Below are positions 8,134 through 17,079 of a stretch of 20,000 nucleotides of DNA, one piece after another; position 1 is the first letter of the stretch; every line of letters starts with the position of its first letter. The translations under genes were made by a program, and so were the position numbers. A model generated the notes under the pieces. It worked only from the letters and a program-made list of their open reading frames with translations, made no database searches and had not been told where the DNA came from. The stretch is from contig CAUYUJ010002715.1 in assembly GCA_963575745.1 (NCBI GenBank), positions 1 through 20,000 of the forward strand. The letters are read 5' to 3'. The DNA comes from Prorocentrum cordatum (taxonomy: Eukaryota > Sar > Dinophyceae > Prorocentrales > Prorocentraceae).

Positions 8134-8646
8134 CTAGGAGGAGGAACACAACACGGAACAGGAGAGTGGACAGGAGGAGGAAGAGGACGCCGAGGAAGGG
8201 ATGCCCTCCACACGGCCTTCCATCAGCTGCGCGGTGGGCAAGTTGACCTCCGAGCGAAGGCACTTGAGAAGCGTGGGCTGCAGCACCTCCTGGCCGTGCC
8301 GCGGGCTCCAGGGGAAAGGCGCTGCGGAGGGGGACCCTGCGGGCGGCTGGGAAGCGAGCGGAGCGCGAGAACGCGGTAAAGGGCCCGAGGGGCCAAGAAG
8401 GGGCGTCGGCGAGGCCGACACGCGCGCAGAGCAGTGGCAAGTGAGACGAGGGCGTGCGAAGAGCGGTGGGAAACGCGATATGGTGGCTGCGAGCCCCGGG
8501 GGCACACGGCCGATGCGAAGGATGCGCCTGCCGTGGCTGTTCCGAAGAAACCACGGGAAGAACCATCGAGATGGGGACCGCGGGTGGTGCCCAGGTGCGG
8601 CGTCAACCAGAAAGAGCTTCAAGAACCATGCAGGCCAGCTTCGCAC
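8134..8646 (-). CDS. Hypothetical coding-like frame, unidentified
   Basis: A 170-codon minus-strand frame. The best coding-like part is about 8180-8310, reading SPRHGQEVLQPTLLKC, then LRSEVNLPTAQLMEGRVEG, with almost every third position G or C. This matches the bias seen in other coding-like frames here. It ends in Ser-rich sequence made by the edge of the GGA tract, which suggests that only the middle is an exon or exon remnant. No domain is recognised, and splice sites cannot be fixed from the sequence alone. The frame could also be chance in GC-rich DNA. Confidence 0.3.
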   Translation of the reverse strand: MRSWPAWFLKLFLVDAAPGHHPRSPSRWFFPWFLRNSHGRRILRIGRVPPGLAATISRFPPLFARPRLTCHCSARVSASPTPLLGPSGPLPRSRAPLASQPPAGSPSAAPFPWSPRHGQEVLQPTLLKCLRSEVNLPTAQLMEGRVEGIPSSASSSSSCPLSCSVLCSSS

Positions 8647-8649
8647 TGA

Positions 8650-9111
8650 TTTGGGATGTATGGTGCCTCTCTCAGGGCCCTTTAGCTCCTTTTGGGGTCC
8701 TCTGCGGCCGTCTTGGGCGCATCAAAGCGCCGTCTCGGCCTTCCCAGGGCACTCTTGCCCCCAATTCGATTCGAGCCCCTCTCCGGTAAATCCGATCGTG
8801 GAACGTCCTTTCGAGAATGGATCATTTCCCACCACCTCGTGACTTCCGTCATCCGATTAAGTCAGCGCGTTCGGTAACTCCAAAGCCCACTGGCTTCTCA
8901 AATTCAAATGGTAATCGCCACGCGTGTCCCGGCATCCGACCGACCCGTGGTGTTCTGGAACACGGGCCCTCTGAGTCCCTTGAGTCCGGCACATCTCCGC
9001 TATGCGCTTCGCGTCGTCCGCCCGCCCAACTGGCTGACACGAGGGCGTGTGTGAGGAAACTCATTCCAGGTACAATGGGAAGCTCTGCTGCAGACGCATA
9101 CCTTTGGATTC
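8650..9111. other. Intergenic stretch, no gene recognised
   Basis: Unique sequence. 8655-8760 contains loose CTTTTGGGG and CTTGGGCGC words related to the short repeats at 9233-9345 and 12222-12490. Nothing else can be supported. Confidence 0.4.
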
Positions 9112-9232
9112 TGGGCTGCTGATGCTGTCTGCTGTTGCTGGTGTTGCTGCTGCTGATTCCTGTTGCTTGCTGCCGCGGCTTGATGCTTATTATGCTGGCT
9201 GCTTGCTGGCTATTGCTGGATCTGCTGCTACG
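9112..9232. repeat. Degenerate (GCT)n tract
   Basis: TGCTG/GCT triplets with many substitutions (GTT, ATT, CTT) over about 120 bp, giving Leu, Ala and Cys-rich frames. It appears to be an ageing trinucleotide repeat. Confidence 0.75.
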
Positions 9233-9345
9233 GGAGGAAGGTCTCAGGAAGCGTTTGGGAGCCTTCTGGGGCTTCTTGGGCCGTCCTTGAGCGTCTTGGA
9301 GGTCTTGTGGGGCCTCGTCGGTTACACCCTCAAGGCATTTCTGGA
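9233..9345 (+). repeat. Short-period CTTGGGGC-type repeats
   Basis: Loose repeats of about 20-24 bp around CCTTCTGGGGCTTCTTGGGC and GTCTTGTGGGGCCTC. The same words occur in inverse orientation at 12222-12490. Confidence 0.5.
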
Positions 9346-9472
9346 GTTGTGTGTTGGGGCCTCTTGTCGGGAGGACGGCAAGGTGGGGTAGGGGTAGAGG
9401 TGGGGTTACAGGAAAGTCGATCCAAACGGCCCCTGGATGAAGGAACTGCGAGCATCCAACTGGGTTCGTTCT

Positions 9473-10090
9473 CTACCACGACCTTGGGATACCCCCCCCC
9501 ACGAAACCCCGCTCTTGGGGCGCTCTCCCCCTCATCATCGTCCTCACCCTGCCCAACTCACAGCTTGTCTGCGTACGAGCGATGCCAAGGCTGCTCGTAT
9601 TTGTCAGACGCTGCCCGCGCGCCTGCGCGCTGTTCTCGTCGAACTCCTGGAGGAACGCTGATGCCTGCTGGGTCGCCTGCGGACGCCCCCAACTGGAGGC
9701 CACGCTATAGTTGTGGACCTCGCATGTATGACAACATGGGCAACCACATGTGAGCCCAACCCCTGCAAATCTGATTTCAGAGACGACGGCTGGGGTTCCG
9801 AATTCGAATGTCGGCAGCCGGTTGAACCCCAGAATGGGTGTCCGATGCCCCAGCGTCGTGTAGACCCGCAGCGGTAGGGTTCGCAATCGGTCGCAGAATA
9901 TAAGTGAAAGTGCGATTTTCAGTGCGTGCCGCTCGTCGCAAGTACGTCGCGCGCTGGGCCTGGCTCTGGCAACCGTTCGGGATAGCTGGAGGGTACGCAC
10001 TTGGCCGTGGGCAACTCTGCTCCCGCCCACGACATCGAGTCCGTTCCCTGTCGATCCGCCTCCCTGCCATCGCGTGCATCGACCGCCCAC
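9473..10090 (-). CDS. Hypothetical coding-like frame, unidentified
   Basis: A 205-codon minus-strand frame. Its central part includes HALKIALSLIFCDRLRTLPL, a short Cys cluster (CGCPCCHTC) and a helix-like stretch ATQQASAFLQEFDENSAQAR. This stretch is not repetitive, unlike most of the window. I do not recognise a family. Candidates are an exon remnant or part of a decayed retroelement ORF. GC3 is only moderate, and shorter frames are open on both strands, so the call is weak. Confidence 0.25.
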   Translation of the reverse strand: MGGRCTRWQGGGSTGNGLDVVGGSRVAHGQVRTLQLSRTVARARPSARRTCDERHALKIALSLIFCDRLRTLPLRVYTTLGHRTPILGFNRLPTFEFGTPAVVSEIRFAGVGLTCGCPCCHTCEVHNYSVASSWGRPQATQQASAFLQEFDENSAQARGQRLTNTSSLGIARTQTSCELGRVRTMMRGRAPQERGFVGGGIPRSW

Positions 10091-10171
10091 AACAATGGAA
10101 GTCTTCCCGTCCTCGCCTTCCTACGGTGCAGCAGAGAAGCAAATCTCTGTCTTCCCCTCACGACAGCATCA

Positions 10172-10203
10172 AGCACGCAAATGTGCACCCGTTTTTGCGT
10201 GCT
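10172..10203. repeat. Perfect 10-bp inverted repeat, 12-nt loop
   Basis: AGCACGCAAA at 10172-10181 pairs with TTTGCGTGCT at 10194-10203. No run of T follows, so it is not called a terminator. Confidence 0.6.
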
Positions 10204-10706
10204 CCCCTCTCGCCAAGGAGTGGACGAGAACCAATGAGAGCATACCCAGTCGTGCCTCCGAGCCAGTCAGCACGCACCCCCTCTCTGACCTGAGCGACTG
10301 ACAACTGGCAGCTGGCTGCAGTATGCAGGCGCCGAAGCGTCTGCGTGACATGATCGGACAAGGCGAGCACATGTGAAAACAACTTGCACGGGGCTGAGGC
10401 AGGAGGGCGCAAACCACACTGAGCAAGCCACAGGAGGATGCGGAGGCCCCGGAGGGGGTTGAAAAATACCCCCGATCGACTCCTCTCGTCTCTGGGCGCC
10501 AGCTCCCCGTGCTGTCTCTCGCTGTCTTTCTCTATCAGCTTCCATGTGCGTGCATGTGTGTGTGGATACACCCAAAAATATCCTCGGGCTCGCTCTGGGC
10601 CTCGCGAGGCCGCACGTGCTTCTCTTTCTGTGTCCGCCTTCCCGTGCTCTTGGGTCCTCGTTTTTGATCAGCAGCGCTGCGCCCCACCTCCTCCTGCTCT
10701 CGCCCG
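10204..10706. other. Intergenic stretch, no gene recognised
   Basis: Overlapping short frames on both strands without domain motifs. A few CT-rich and GT-rich words are present, but no clear repeat. Confidence 0.4.
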
Positions 10707-11390
10707 TTTCGGCACACTTCTCACGCGGATCGTGTCCCACAGGGAGCTCCGTTCACGGCCCCAGTGAGGGCGGCGCCGCTTCCATTTCGGCACACCCCTC
10801 TCACGATCGCGCTCCATAGGGAACTCCGCCTAGATCGGCTAGACGCAAGAATGACCCTAGGTCAGAGTGACCTTTGGTGTGCGGATTTTTCGGGGCGCGA
10901 GGGGGCCAAACCCAAGCGCGCAGGCCGCTGCTATCGCGTCGCGTTCAGCGATCGGGGGGGCCCAAATGATCCCGCACCAAAGGTCACTCCGGCGAAGGGT
11001 CCCTCTTACATGTAGTCGACTACAGCACCACCAAGGGCGCACACATGGCGTCGCCGTGCTCCTTTCGGCACAACCCTCCTTCGGATCGTGTCCTACAGGG
11101 AGGTTCACCTGCCGCCCCGGCGCAGACGACCGCGCAGCGTCACCCCGCCCTTCTCGACACACCGCTCTCGCGCCCCCAATTGGAGGCTCCACCGACGACC
11201 CCAGTGAGGGCGCCCGCAAAGCGTCCCCACGACCATTTCGGCAAACCCCTCACGCGCATCGTGCCCCACAGGAAGCTCCACCTTTAGCCCGAGAAAAAGA
11301 TTGCGCATTGCGTGTTCCCACCGATTCCGTAACACCCCTCACGCGGATCGCGTTCCCAAATGGAGCCCACGCTCAACCAACCCCTCCCGC
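10707..11390 (+). repeat. Interrupted ~80-bp tandem repeat (six units)
   Basis: Unit anchor TTTCGGCACACCCCTCACGC and variants lie at 10707, 10785, 11063, 11150, 11236 and about 11324. Within-block spacings are 78, 87, 86 and 88. Other shared words are GGATCGTGTCCCACAGGGAG and CCCCAGTGAGGGCG. The jump between units 2 and 3 is 278 bp, and that gap contains an inverted-repeat element. Confidence 0.75.
10848..11006. mobile_element. Inverted-repeat element inside the tandem array
   Basis: The left arm 10848-10890 and right arm 10963-11006 are imperfect inverses. The perfect core AGTGACCTTTGGTG (10866-10879) pairs with 10975-10988, and outer parts (AGAATGACCC against AGAGGGACCC) also match. It separates units 2 and 3 of the ~80-bp array, as an insertion would. 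No ORF of interest is present. Identity is lower than in the other two elements, so it is either older or a simple local inversion. Confidence 0.55.
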
Positions 11391-11661
11391 GGCGCGCACT
11401 ATATGAGGACAGGGCAAATCCTTGCACTACAATGAACTACTACCGTTGGGCCCTTTGTCAGGCTAATCCCACCAGCCTTCAGGGCGTGGGTGGTTTAGCG
11501 AGTTTCCTCCTTCCCCCCCTCTTCCTCCCCTTCGGGGAAGGGTTCATCACTGCTCGCTATCACTACACATCCCCTCCCCCACCCGACGGCGGGCCAACCC
11601 GAGACATGCCCCCCGCCCCACCCCCCACCAACCCTTTTCAAAAAATTATACAGAACGCGCT

Positions 11662-11890
11662 GTGCTTCCAAATCCGGAGCATGCGCGGGCGCTCCGCGAC
11701 AACTTTGGATGGATTTTGACAAGGACGGCGGGGGTACTGTCATAATGCCCGCTGCGCGCAGGCCAGCCATCCCTGTCAAAAGACGGTACGAGTTCACTTT
11801 GCCTCCACATCTGGAGCGTGCGCGGGCGCCCCGCGACCATGTTGCATATGTTTTCGACAAAGGCGGCGGGGGTGCCAGCATGTGGCTTCA
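11662..11890 (+). repeat. ~138-bp tandem repeat, about 1.7 copies
   Basis: CGGAGCATGCGCGGGCGCTC at about 11675 recurs as TGGAGCGTGCGCGGGCGCCC at about 11812. TTTTGACAAGGACGGCGGGG at 11714 recurs with few changes at about 11851. The spacing is 137-138 bp. A third, weaker similarity near 11955-12045 is uncertain. Confidence 0.7.
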
Positions 11891-12221
11891 ACGTGGCGCA
11901 CGCGCCGCACCGGGCGCGTCTGGCTCGCTTGGGCCTCCAGGGTGCCTTGTGCACCTGGAGCCCGTGGCGAACATGGCATGCGTGGCGCTCCTAAGCCATG
12001 CGCAGAGACTCCCTCGGGCGTCACGTATGTGTTGTGAGGGCGGGTGGGAGCGGGCGAAGGGGGGGCCTCGACCCATCCCCCGACCCCCTCCGCCTGGATT
12101 GGGACGGGGCGTTTCGCAAGATGGATGTTAGAAGGTCTTATTTGGACCTCGGCGAAAGTGCCCAAATCAATTACAAAAATGTTGGGCCCTACATTACTAC
12201 GGCCCGTGCTTTGATCGATCT

Positions 12222-12490
12222 TCGCCAATATGTCCCCAAGATGGCCTCCGAGGCTCCCAAGAGTGGCCTAAGAAGGCCCCAGAAATGCGCCCAGGAAGCC
12301 CCAAGAGGCCCCCCACATGCTCCCAAGATGTCCCAACCAGGTTCCCAGGAAACCTCCACGATGCCCCCCCGAAGCACCCAAAACGGTCCAAGAGGCCCCC
12401 CTGTGGTCGCCAAGAGACCCCCAAGACGCCTCAACAACCCTACAAGAAACTCTCACGAAACATCAGGGCACTCCGCGAACCGTTCAAGAG
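12222..12490 (-). repeat. Cryptic 20-24 bp minisatellite
   Basis: On the plus strand, words such as CTCCCAAGA, CCCCAAGAGGCCCC and TCCCAGGAA recur roughly every 20-24 bp for about 270 bp. The minus frames read as Gly/Leu/Trp-rich low complexity and are not called as genes. Confidence 0.6.
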
Positions 12491-12504
12491 GCCTCTGGCC
12501 TTCC

Positions 12505-12660
12505 TGTTCGCCCTCTTCCTTCTCCTCCTCGTTTTACTCATCTACCCAATCCTACTCTTACCTTCTCCCGTTTCCCTCTTCTCCCTCCTCCTCTGCCTCC
12601 TCCTCCCCCTCCTCTTCCTCCTCCTCGTCCTCCTCCTTTTTTGGTTCCTCCTCAATCCTC
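12505..12660. repeat. Imperfect TCC/TTC pyrimidine tract
   Basis: The plus strand is largely C and T. A degraded left half (TTTACTCATCTACCCAATCC) is followed by a cleaner CCT-rich half from 12580 to 12655. Confidence 0.85.
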
Positions 12661-12890
12661 AATCTCTTGGGGTACGATGGCTTCCCAGCCTTTATTCCGC
12701 TGCGTGCTCCCCCACATGCCTGATCAGGGCAATTCGCACGGGCATTTGGATGGGCTGGTAGGGTTATTTTTTTGATCTGCGGCCCGCAAGGAAGAGTCCA
12801 GAGGGCGGGTCAATCGGGCCGGCTGGGGCACAGAGCCAGATGATTGGCGAAAGCTCGCAGCTGCACATGCACAGAACAAAATGAACTGAA

Positions 12891-13087
12891 TTCAGGGAGA
12901 CGCATCTTGGCGTCGAGAATGCGAGGAATCGCCGAGACGGCGCCAGCTCAACACGACAAAATATATTCATGGGCCGGTACAAAGCGTAACCCGACCAGCC
13001 TCAATACAACTCGTCGTCTTCAGGGAGACGCATCTTAGCGTCGGGAATGTGAGGAATCGCCGAGACGGCGCCAGCTCAACACGACGA
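12891..13087 (+). repeat. 69-bp direct repeats with a 59-bp spacer
   Basis: 12891-12959 and 13019-13087 match at 65 of 69 positions. Both include TTCAGGGAGACGCATCTT and GCCGAGACGGCGCCAGCTCA. The spacer carries GGTACAAAGCGTAACC, which resembles the inverse of the 63-bp tandem unit at 13370-13535. Confidence 0.85.
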
Positions 13088-13369
13088 GGAGGGGGAGGAG
13101 GGGGCGAACGGGCGGCGACGAGGGGAGGGGGGGGAGGAAACCAGGCCTCACTCACAGAACACCTCACGTGTTCGAGTCTCACTCACGGAGCGCTCGAAGC
13201 GGGTTCCACTGAACCACGCACCTGACGAATTGACGTGAGGACCCTGGTGGGGTTACGCACAGCGTCCAGAATTTTGAATTAAACTCGAATTCGTGCAACT
13301 GCGTGCTGCTATCCGATCTGTGCAATTCGGCGTTCTTATACCCTAGAGAATTTCATGGGGCACCGCGTG

Positions 13370-13535
13370 TTTCGCTTTGTGCCTAGATGGTGGGAGCCCG
13401 TGGGCGCCTCGTGTTGGGTGGGTCCGCTGAGGTTTCGCCTGGTGCCCGCCCGTGGGCGCCTCGCGTACGCCTCGTGTTGGGTGGGTCTGCCGAAGTTTCG
13501 CTTGGTGCCCGCCCGTGTGCGCCTCGTGGGCACCA
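13370..13535 (+). repeat. 63-bp tandem repeat, 2.6 copies
   Basis: Units start at TTTCGC at 13370, 13433 and 13496. Each contains GGTGCCCGCCCGTG or a variant, then GCCTCGTGTTGGGTGGGTC. The period is in frame (21 residues), but there is no sign of a real gene. Confidence 0.85.
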
Positions 13536-13654
13536 CACATGTACGTGCGTACGTACGTGTGTGTATACGAATGTATGTACGTATGTGCGCATGCACGTAT
13601 TATGTATGTATACATATACGTATGCATGTACGTGCGCATGTGCGTATACACACA
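13534..13654. other. 121-bp alternating purine-pyrimidine tract
   Basis: Strict R-Y alternation (CA, TG, TA and CG steps) runs across 121 bp, broken only by GAA at 13569-13571 and TT at 13600-13601. It is rich in self-complementary words such as GTACGTAC, TGCGCA, ATGCAT and GTATAC. Such tracts favour Z-DNA or cruciforms under supercoiling (general knowledge). Confidence 0.85.
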
Positions 13655-13868
13655 AATCTACACCGCAAAAGTTGCACTACAAAGCTTGCACCATGTAGCT
13701 TGCATCGCGTAGTACACCACATTACACTTCTACTCAGAAGACTCACGAGACATGCGCACACCCGTGGAGATGGGACAAAAAGTACAGGTCTTCCTTTTCT
13801 GCAGACCGCGCACGTATCACAGCCAGTGCCAGATCATTTACGCCTGGAGCGAAGCGCAACCGAAGCAT

Positions 13869-15245
13869 TCATAGGCGCCGTGGACTTTTCAACACGTGGG
13901 CTTCTCGACATTTCCTCAGCGGGTGCTGGTGCCACGGCACGCGCGGGCTGAAGGTGAGCTCCCAGTCGTCAGCGCCTGAGTGCGCTGCCTCGGCGGTGGT
14001 ACTCTGCAGAACACTCGGGAGTTGTGTTGTGACGCGCTGAACGAAGACTCACGGATTCCTGGCGGCAGCCTGTTGTTTATACAAGACGTCCCAAACGGCG
14101 AATTTCTGATGTAATCAGGCGGGCGCGATATGGGCAACGAGAAGTCGCTCCAGTGCCCGTTGGAATACTCAATCAATTGCAAACGATGTATCCCTGGCTG
14201 TTTCGCTCCCGCCTGCGAGTCCTGCTTGAAGAACTGCTCGAGGTGCTCAGGGCCTTTCCACAGGACGAGCCGGTGGATCAGGCCGAACATCGCCATGTCT
14301 CGTCTTGACGACATGTGTACAAGTTTGAAAGCCAAGAATGCCTCTACTTTGTTTGCGCTAGCGGCCTCGGTCAACGCCTCCACCGCTGAGTTGCAAGGGT
14401 GGTGGATCGCAACACTCCAATACTCTATGATTGACAACGCTTGTGTTTGTACAACAACACCCGTAATTATTGTATCTCAGAACCTTCAAGACCGCTGTCA
14501 ACTTCCACGGACAATCCTTCGCCAGCTGGAGCACGGAGTCGGTCACGGTCAGCTTTGTATCCGGATGCGCCCAACACTAAATTAAATCACCACGATATGG
14601 CTTAGATCTGGACAGGATATGATGTGATCCGTTGCTGTCGCCAAAAGGTGAAATTGGGTCGCCTTGCCACACCTGCGGAGCTCATATTGACAGGCGTCCA
14701 TGTCGCAGATAATAGTGGCCTGGCCGGCAGCGGCCCCGTACATCCGAAACGCGTAGAGGTCATCGGCGAAACCAGTTTCAGTACGTACCATTTCAATGTT
14801 GTCATGGGCTCCGCAGAATCAGCGTAAAATGCATTCCCCAGACTGTGCCCTCGAACACCATGTTGTCCAGCAAAATCTCGATCGACCTGCATCCTTCTAC
14901 TACAACTTGGGCCCTCCGGACGCCAAACCACGATCTGAACAGCAGCAGATCTTCTAGCGGCGCCCCTCTCGCAGCCAACTTCGCGACTAACCTGTCGACG
15001 AAAATTCGGTCGAAAGCTGCAGACACATCGGACATGCACCATGCCACTTCTGTGTCCTAGAGTGTTATCAACCAAGACAGAACTGGGTATGCCAAGGCGT
15101 CCCGATCAACATTCGATCAACTGGTGCGATCAACATTCGATTCAGACATGAACGTCGGGCAGAAGATCGGCTGCACAATTCTCTCGATGACCTGCGTGAG
15201 CTTTTCATGAATTTTACTGGTGACTGCGCAGGGTGAAAATGTGGT
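13869..15245 (-). pseudogene. LINE-type reverse transcriptase relic
   Basis: Reading on the minus strand from about 15230: VTSKIHEK...VIERIVQPI, then an in-frame TGA and TAG, then motif A DVSAAFDRI with the catalytic Asp (about 15034). Next come KLAARGAPLEDLLLF and NMVFEGTVWG (motif B region). After a frameshift NAFYADSAEP appears, and after another FADDLYAF (motif C, second pair of catalytic Asp). Further on KDCPWKLTAVLKVLRY is in one frame, then IIEYWSVAIHH, SARRD-like SSRRDMAMFGLIHR and HRLQLIEYSNGHWSDF in another. A last shift gives WELTFSPRVPWHQHPL before a stop at 13869. This order matches the C-terminal half of dinoflagellate LINE polymerases. The 5' end (endonuclease and linker) is missing. 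Two stops and at least four shifts make it non-functional. Confidence 0.85.
15103..15141 (+). repeat. 15-bp direct duplication inside the RT relic
   Basis: CGATCAACATTCGAT occurs at 15103-15117 and again at 15127-15141. The duplication keeps the frame and repeats SNVDR in the RT frame, with the premature TGA lying between the copies. Confidence 0.85.
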
Positions 15246-15414
15246 AGCAAAGGAGGTGGAACGTCTGGTGCTATGGTAGCGTCAGGTAGTTCAGCAATTT
15301 GTGGGAGTCGGAGGGTCAGGTACCTCTGCGTCCTAGTTCAATGCGATGTACTCATGCTGGTGGAAAGGCTTTTGAAGCATTGCGCCCATGTAGTGCGAGC
15401 TTTCTTTCTTGCCC

Positions 15415-15590
15415 TCGTGCTCCTCCTCCCTCTCCTCCACGCGCCCTCCTGACCCTCCTCCCCCACCTCCTCGTCCCCTCCTCCTCCCCCTTCCCTTTTC
15501 CTCCTGCCTTTATCTTCCTCCTCGCCTTCATCTTCCCCTCCTTCTTCCACCCCCTCGCTCCTCCCCCTCCTCCTCACTCCTTCACTGCGC
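15415..15590. repeat. Imperfect CCT pyrimidine tract
   Basis: Degenerate CTCCTC/CCCTCC sequence on the plus strand, interrupted by ACGCG and TTTATC words. Open frames over it are Ser/Pro/Leu-rich artefacts. Confidence 0.8.
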
Positions 15591-15675
15591 TGCGCTGCAC
15601 TTCAAGGGCTCTGAAACCTGAGGCCCTAGCGCTCTTAGAGAGAGACTACACATGATCCTGGGTTGAGGGTTCACA

Positions 15676-15738
15676 GCCCCCCCCCCCCAGATGGGATGGG
15701 GGACGACGACGACGACGACATTGACGACGACGACGAAC
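15676..15738. repeat. C-run followed by (GAC)n microsatellite
   Basis: A run of about 13 C at 15677-15689 is followed by GAC triplets at 15703-15737 with one ATT interruption. Confidence 0.85.
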
Positions 15739-15876
15739 CAACCCACACCACAGGGCACCACAGGAGGGGGGAGAATCCTATTCGCGAGGCCTTCGCGAGG
15801 CTCACGGGCGTACCTATCCAGTGGGGGGGGAGCTCTATCACAGATGAACCTGGGGTGGGGGGGTGCAAGCCTGGAT

Positions 15877-15910
15877 CATACCTATACACATATACATAGA
15901 CATAGGTATG
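15877..15910. repeat. Perfect 9-bp inverted repeat in a TA/CA-rich patch
   Basis: CATACCTAT at 15877-15885 pairs with ATAGGTATG at 15902-15910, with a 16-nt loop. The neighbouring TATACACATATACATA and GTACGTATACG words are again alternating purine-pyrimidine. Confidence 0.6.
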
Positions 15911-16021
15911 TATAAGAAAGTGCGTGTACGTATACGTTTATGGAACTCAGGAGAGGGAGAGAGTGAGAGAGAGACACACACAAACACACACAACAACAAA
16001 AACAAGAGCGAAAGAGCGACC

Positions 16022-16510
16022 TCAGCTAGAGTCCCCCCGACCGCCCAGAAGCCCATCGGCGAGCCGATCGCAGCTCGGCCAGCGTCGACGCTGCTCGCCC
16101 GTCGCACCGAGCTCGGCCCTCCTCGGCACTTCAATCCGTGCCCCTCGCTTCCCTGGACCCCCATCCTTCGGCAGGGCTCCGCGCCCGAGCGGATACGCGA
16201 CCCCGAGCCTCTGCTCCCGGCTCTTCTCAGTGGCGTCGAACCAGAGCGACTTCGCCTGCGCGAAGCTGCTGGCGGCCTGGCTGCGCATGGCCCCGAAGAA
16301 GCGGAAGGGTTGGATCCTGCGCTCGTCTGTCGACGAAAACGACGCTGCATCCTTGATCGCATGGCATGCTTGGCACCTGCTGCTGCTGCTGCTGCTGCCA
16401 ACTACTTTTTGCAACATGAGAGGGCGGTGCGATCCCAGAACGAGGCTCTTTTGAGGGTCTCCTCCTGGCCGACCACGTGCCTCACTTCTGCCAAACTCCT
16501 GAAGCAGCAA
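16022..16510 (-). CDS. Hypothetical coding-like frame, unidentified
   Basis: A 162-codon minus-strand frame. The core, about 16160-16330, reads RRIQPFRFFGAMRSQAASSF, then AQAKSLWFDATEKSREQRLG and VAYPLGRGALPKD. Third positions there are almost all G or C, which is much stronger than in the surrounding DNA. A Cys pair (CQACH) follows a Ser run encoded by a CTG-type microsatellite at 16377-16398. No family is recognised. It lies downstream of the retrocopy at 16580-16996 on the same strand and may belong to the same reinserted transcript, with frameshifts between them (inference). The 216-codon plus-strand frame opposite it (15863-16513) looks like its shadow. Confidence 0.4.
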   Translation of the reverse strand: MLLQEFGRSEARGRPGGDPQKSLVLGSHRPLMLQKVVGSSSSSSRCQACHAIKDAASFSSTDERRIQPFRFFGAMRSQAASSFAQAKSLWFDATEKSREQRLGVAYPLGRGALPKDGGPGKRGARIEVPRRAELGATGEQRRRWPSCDRLADGLLGGRGDSS

Positions 16511-16579
16511 TAGCGGCGACCATCTTCACAGAATCAGGTTTCTCATCCTTCTGGGCTGTTGCGCACGCCCATCTTGAAT

Positions 16580-16996
16580 TCACCAAGGATGATACGCACA
16601 GCACAGCTGTTCCCGCGCGGCATCCTGTAGATCCAGCCCCGCAGTGATACTGGATACCCATGTGCACGAAAATTCCATCCGACCGTCTGTATCGTCATGT
16701 GTGGCTCCGTCGTGGTGCTCAGGACGACGACCATTAGTGTCTCGTGGTTCGCCTGCAAGCACGATCCGAACTCGGTCTACGAGCGTCTCGACGTGCTTAC
16801 TGGTTGCGCTGCGAGACAAGCTAAAAGCAATGCCAATCCTCTCGAACTGCTTGGCCATCAAGCTTCCGATGTGAACACTCTGCCCGAGAACCCGGCCAAC
16901 TTGTCGAAAACCCTGACGAGGACAATCCAAGTGCTCTGCCAGAGCGTGCAATAATATTTTGTGCAAACGGATGAGCGCCAGAAACGAATCGCACAC
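16580..16996 (-). pseudogene. Candidate retroposed gene downstream of a spliced-leader relic
   Basis: A 138-codon minus-strand frame starts MCDSFLALIRLHKILLHAL, continues KQFERIGIAFSLSRSATSKH, and ends QLCCAYHPW. Its ATG at 16996 lies 83 nt after the spliced-leader relic (17080-17102) on the same strand, the order expected for a trans-spliced mRNA with a short 5' leader. There is no GT-AG break between them. After about 16760 the other two frames also look protein-like (GNSCAVRIILGEFKMGVRN at 16543-16758; QKDEKPDSVKMVAAIAASG at 16482-16667), which suggests frameshifts and therefore decay. I do not recognise the protein. It could alternatively be a live intronless gene ending at 16580. Confidence 0.5.
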
Positions 16997-17079
16997 GATG
17001 GACGGAACACACGAAGTACAGAGATAATTACAGAACGACGGTATGGAACGAACAGCGAATGGCTATCCAGCCTGCCCGC

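Noticed and set aside
13160-13200. TGTTCGAGTCTCAC as the T-arm of a tRNA
   Set aside because: The T-stem does not pair over five bases and no D-arm, anticodon arm or acceptor stem could be found around it.
15863-16513. 216-codon plus-strand frame
   Set aside because: It overlaps the high-GC3 minus frame at 16022-16510 and starts within TA/CA-rich sequence; best read as the antisense shadow.
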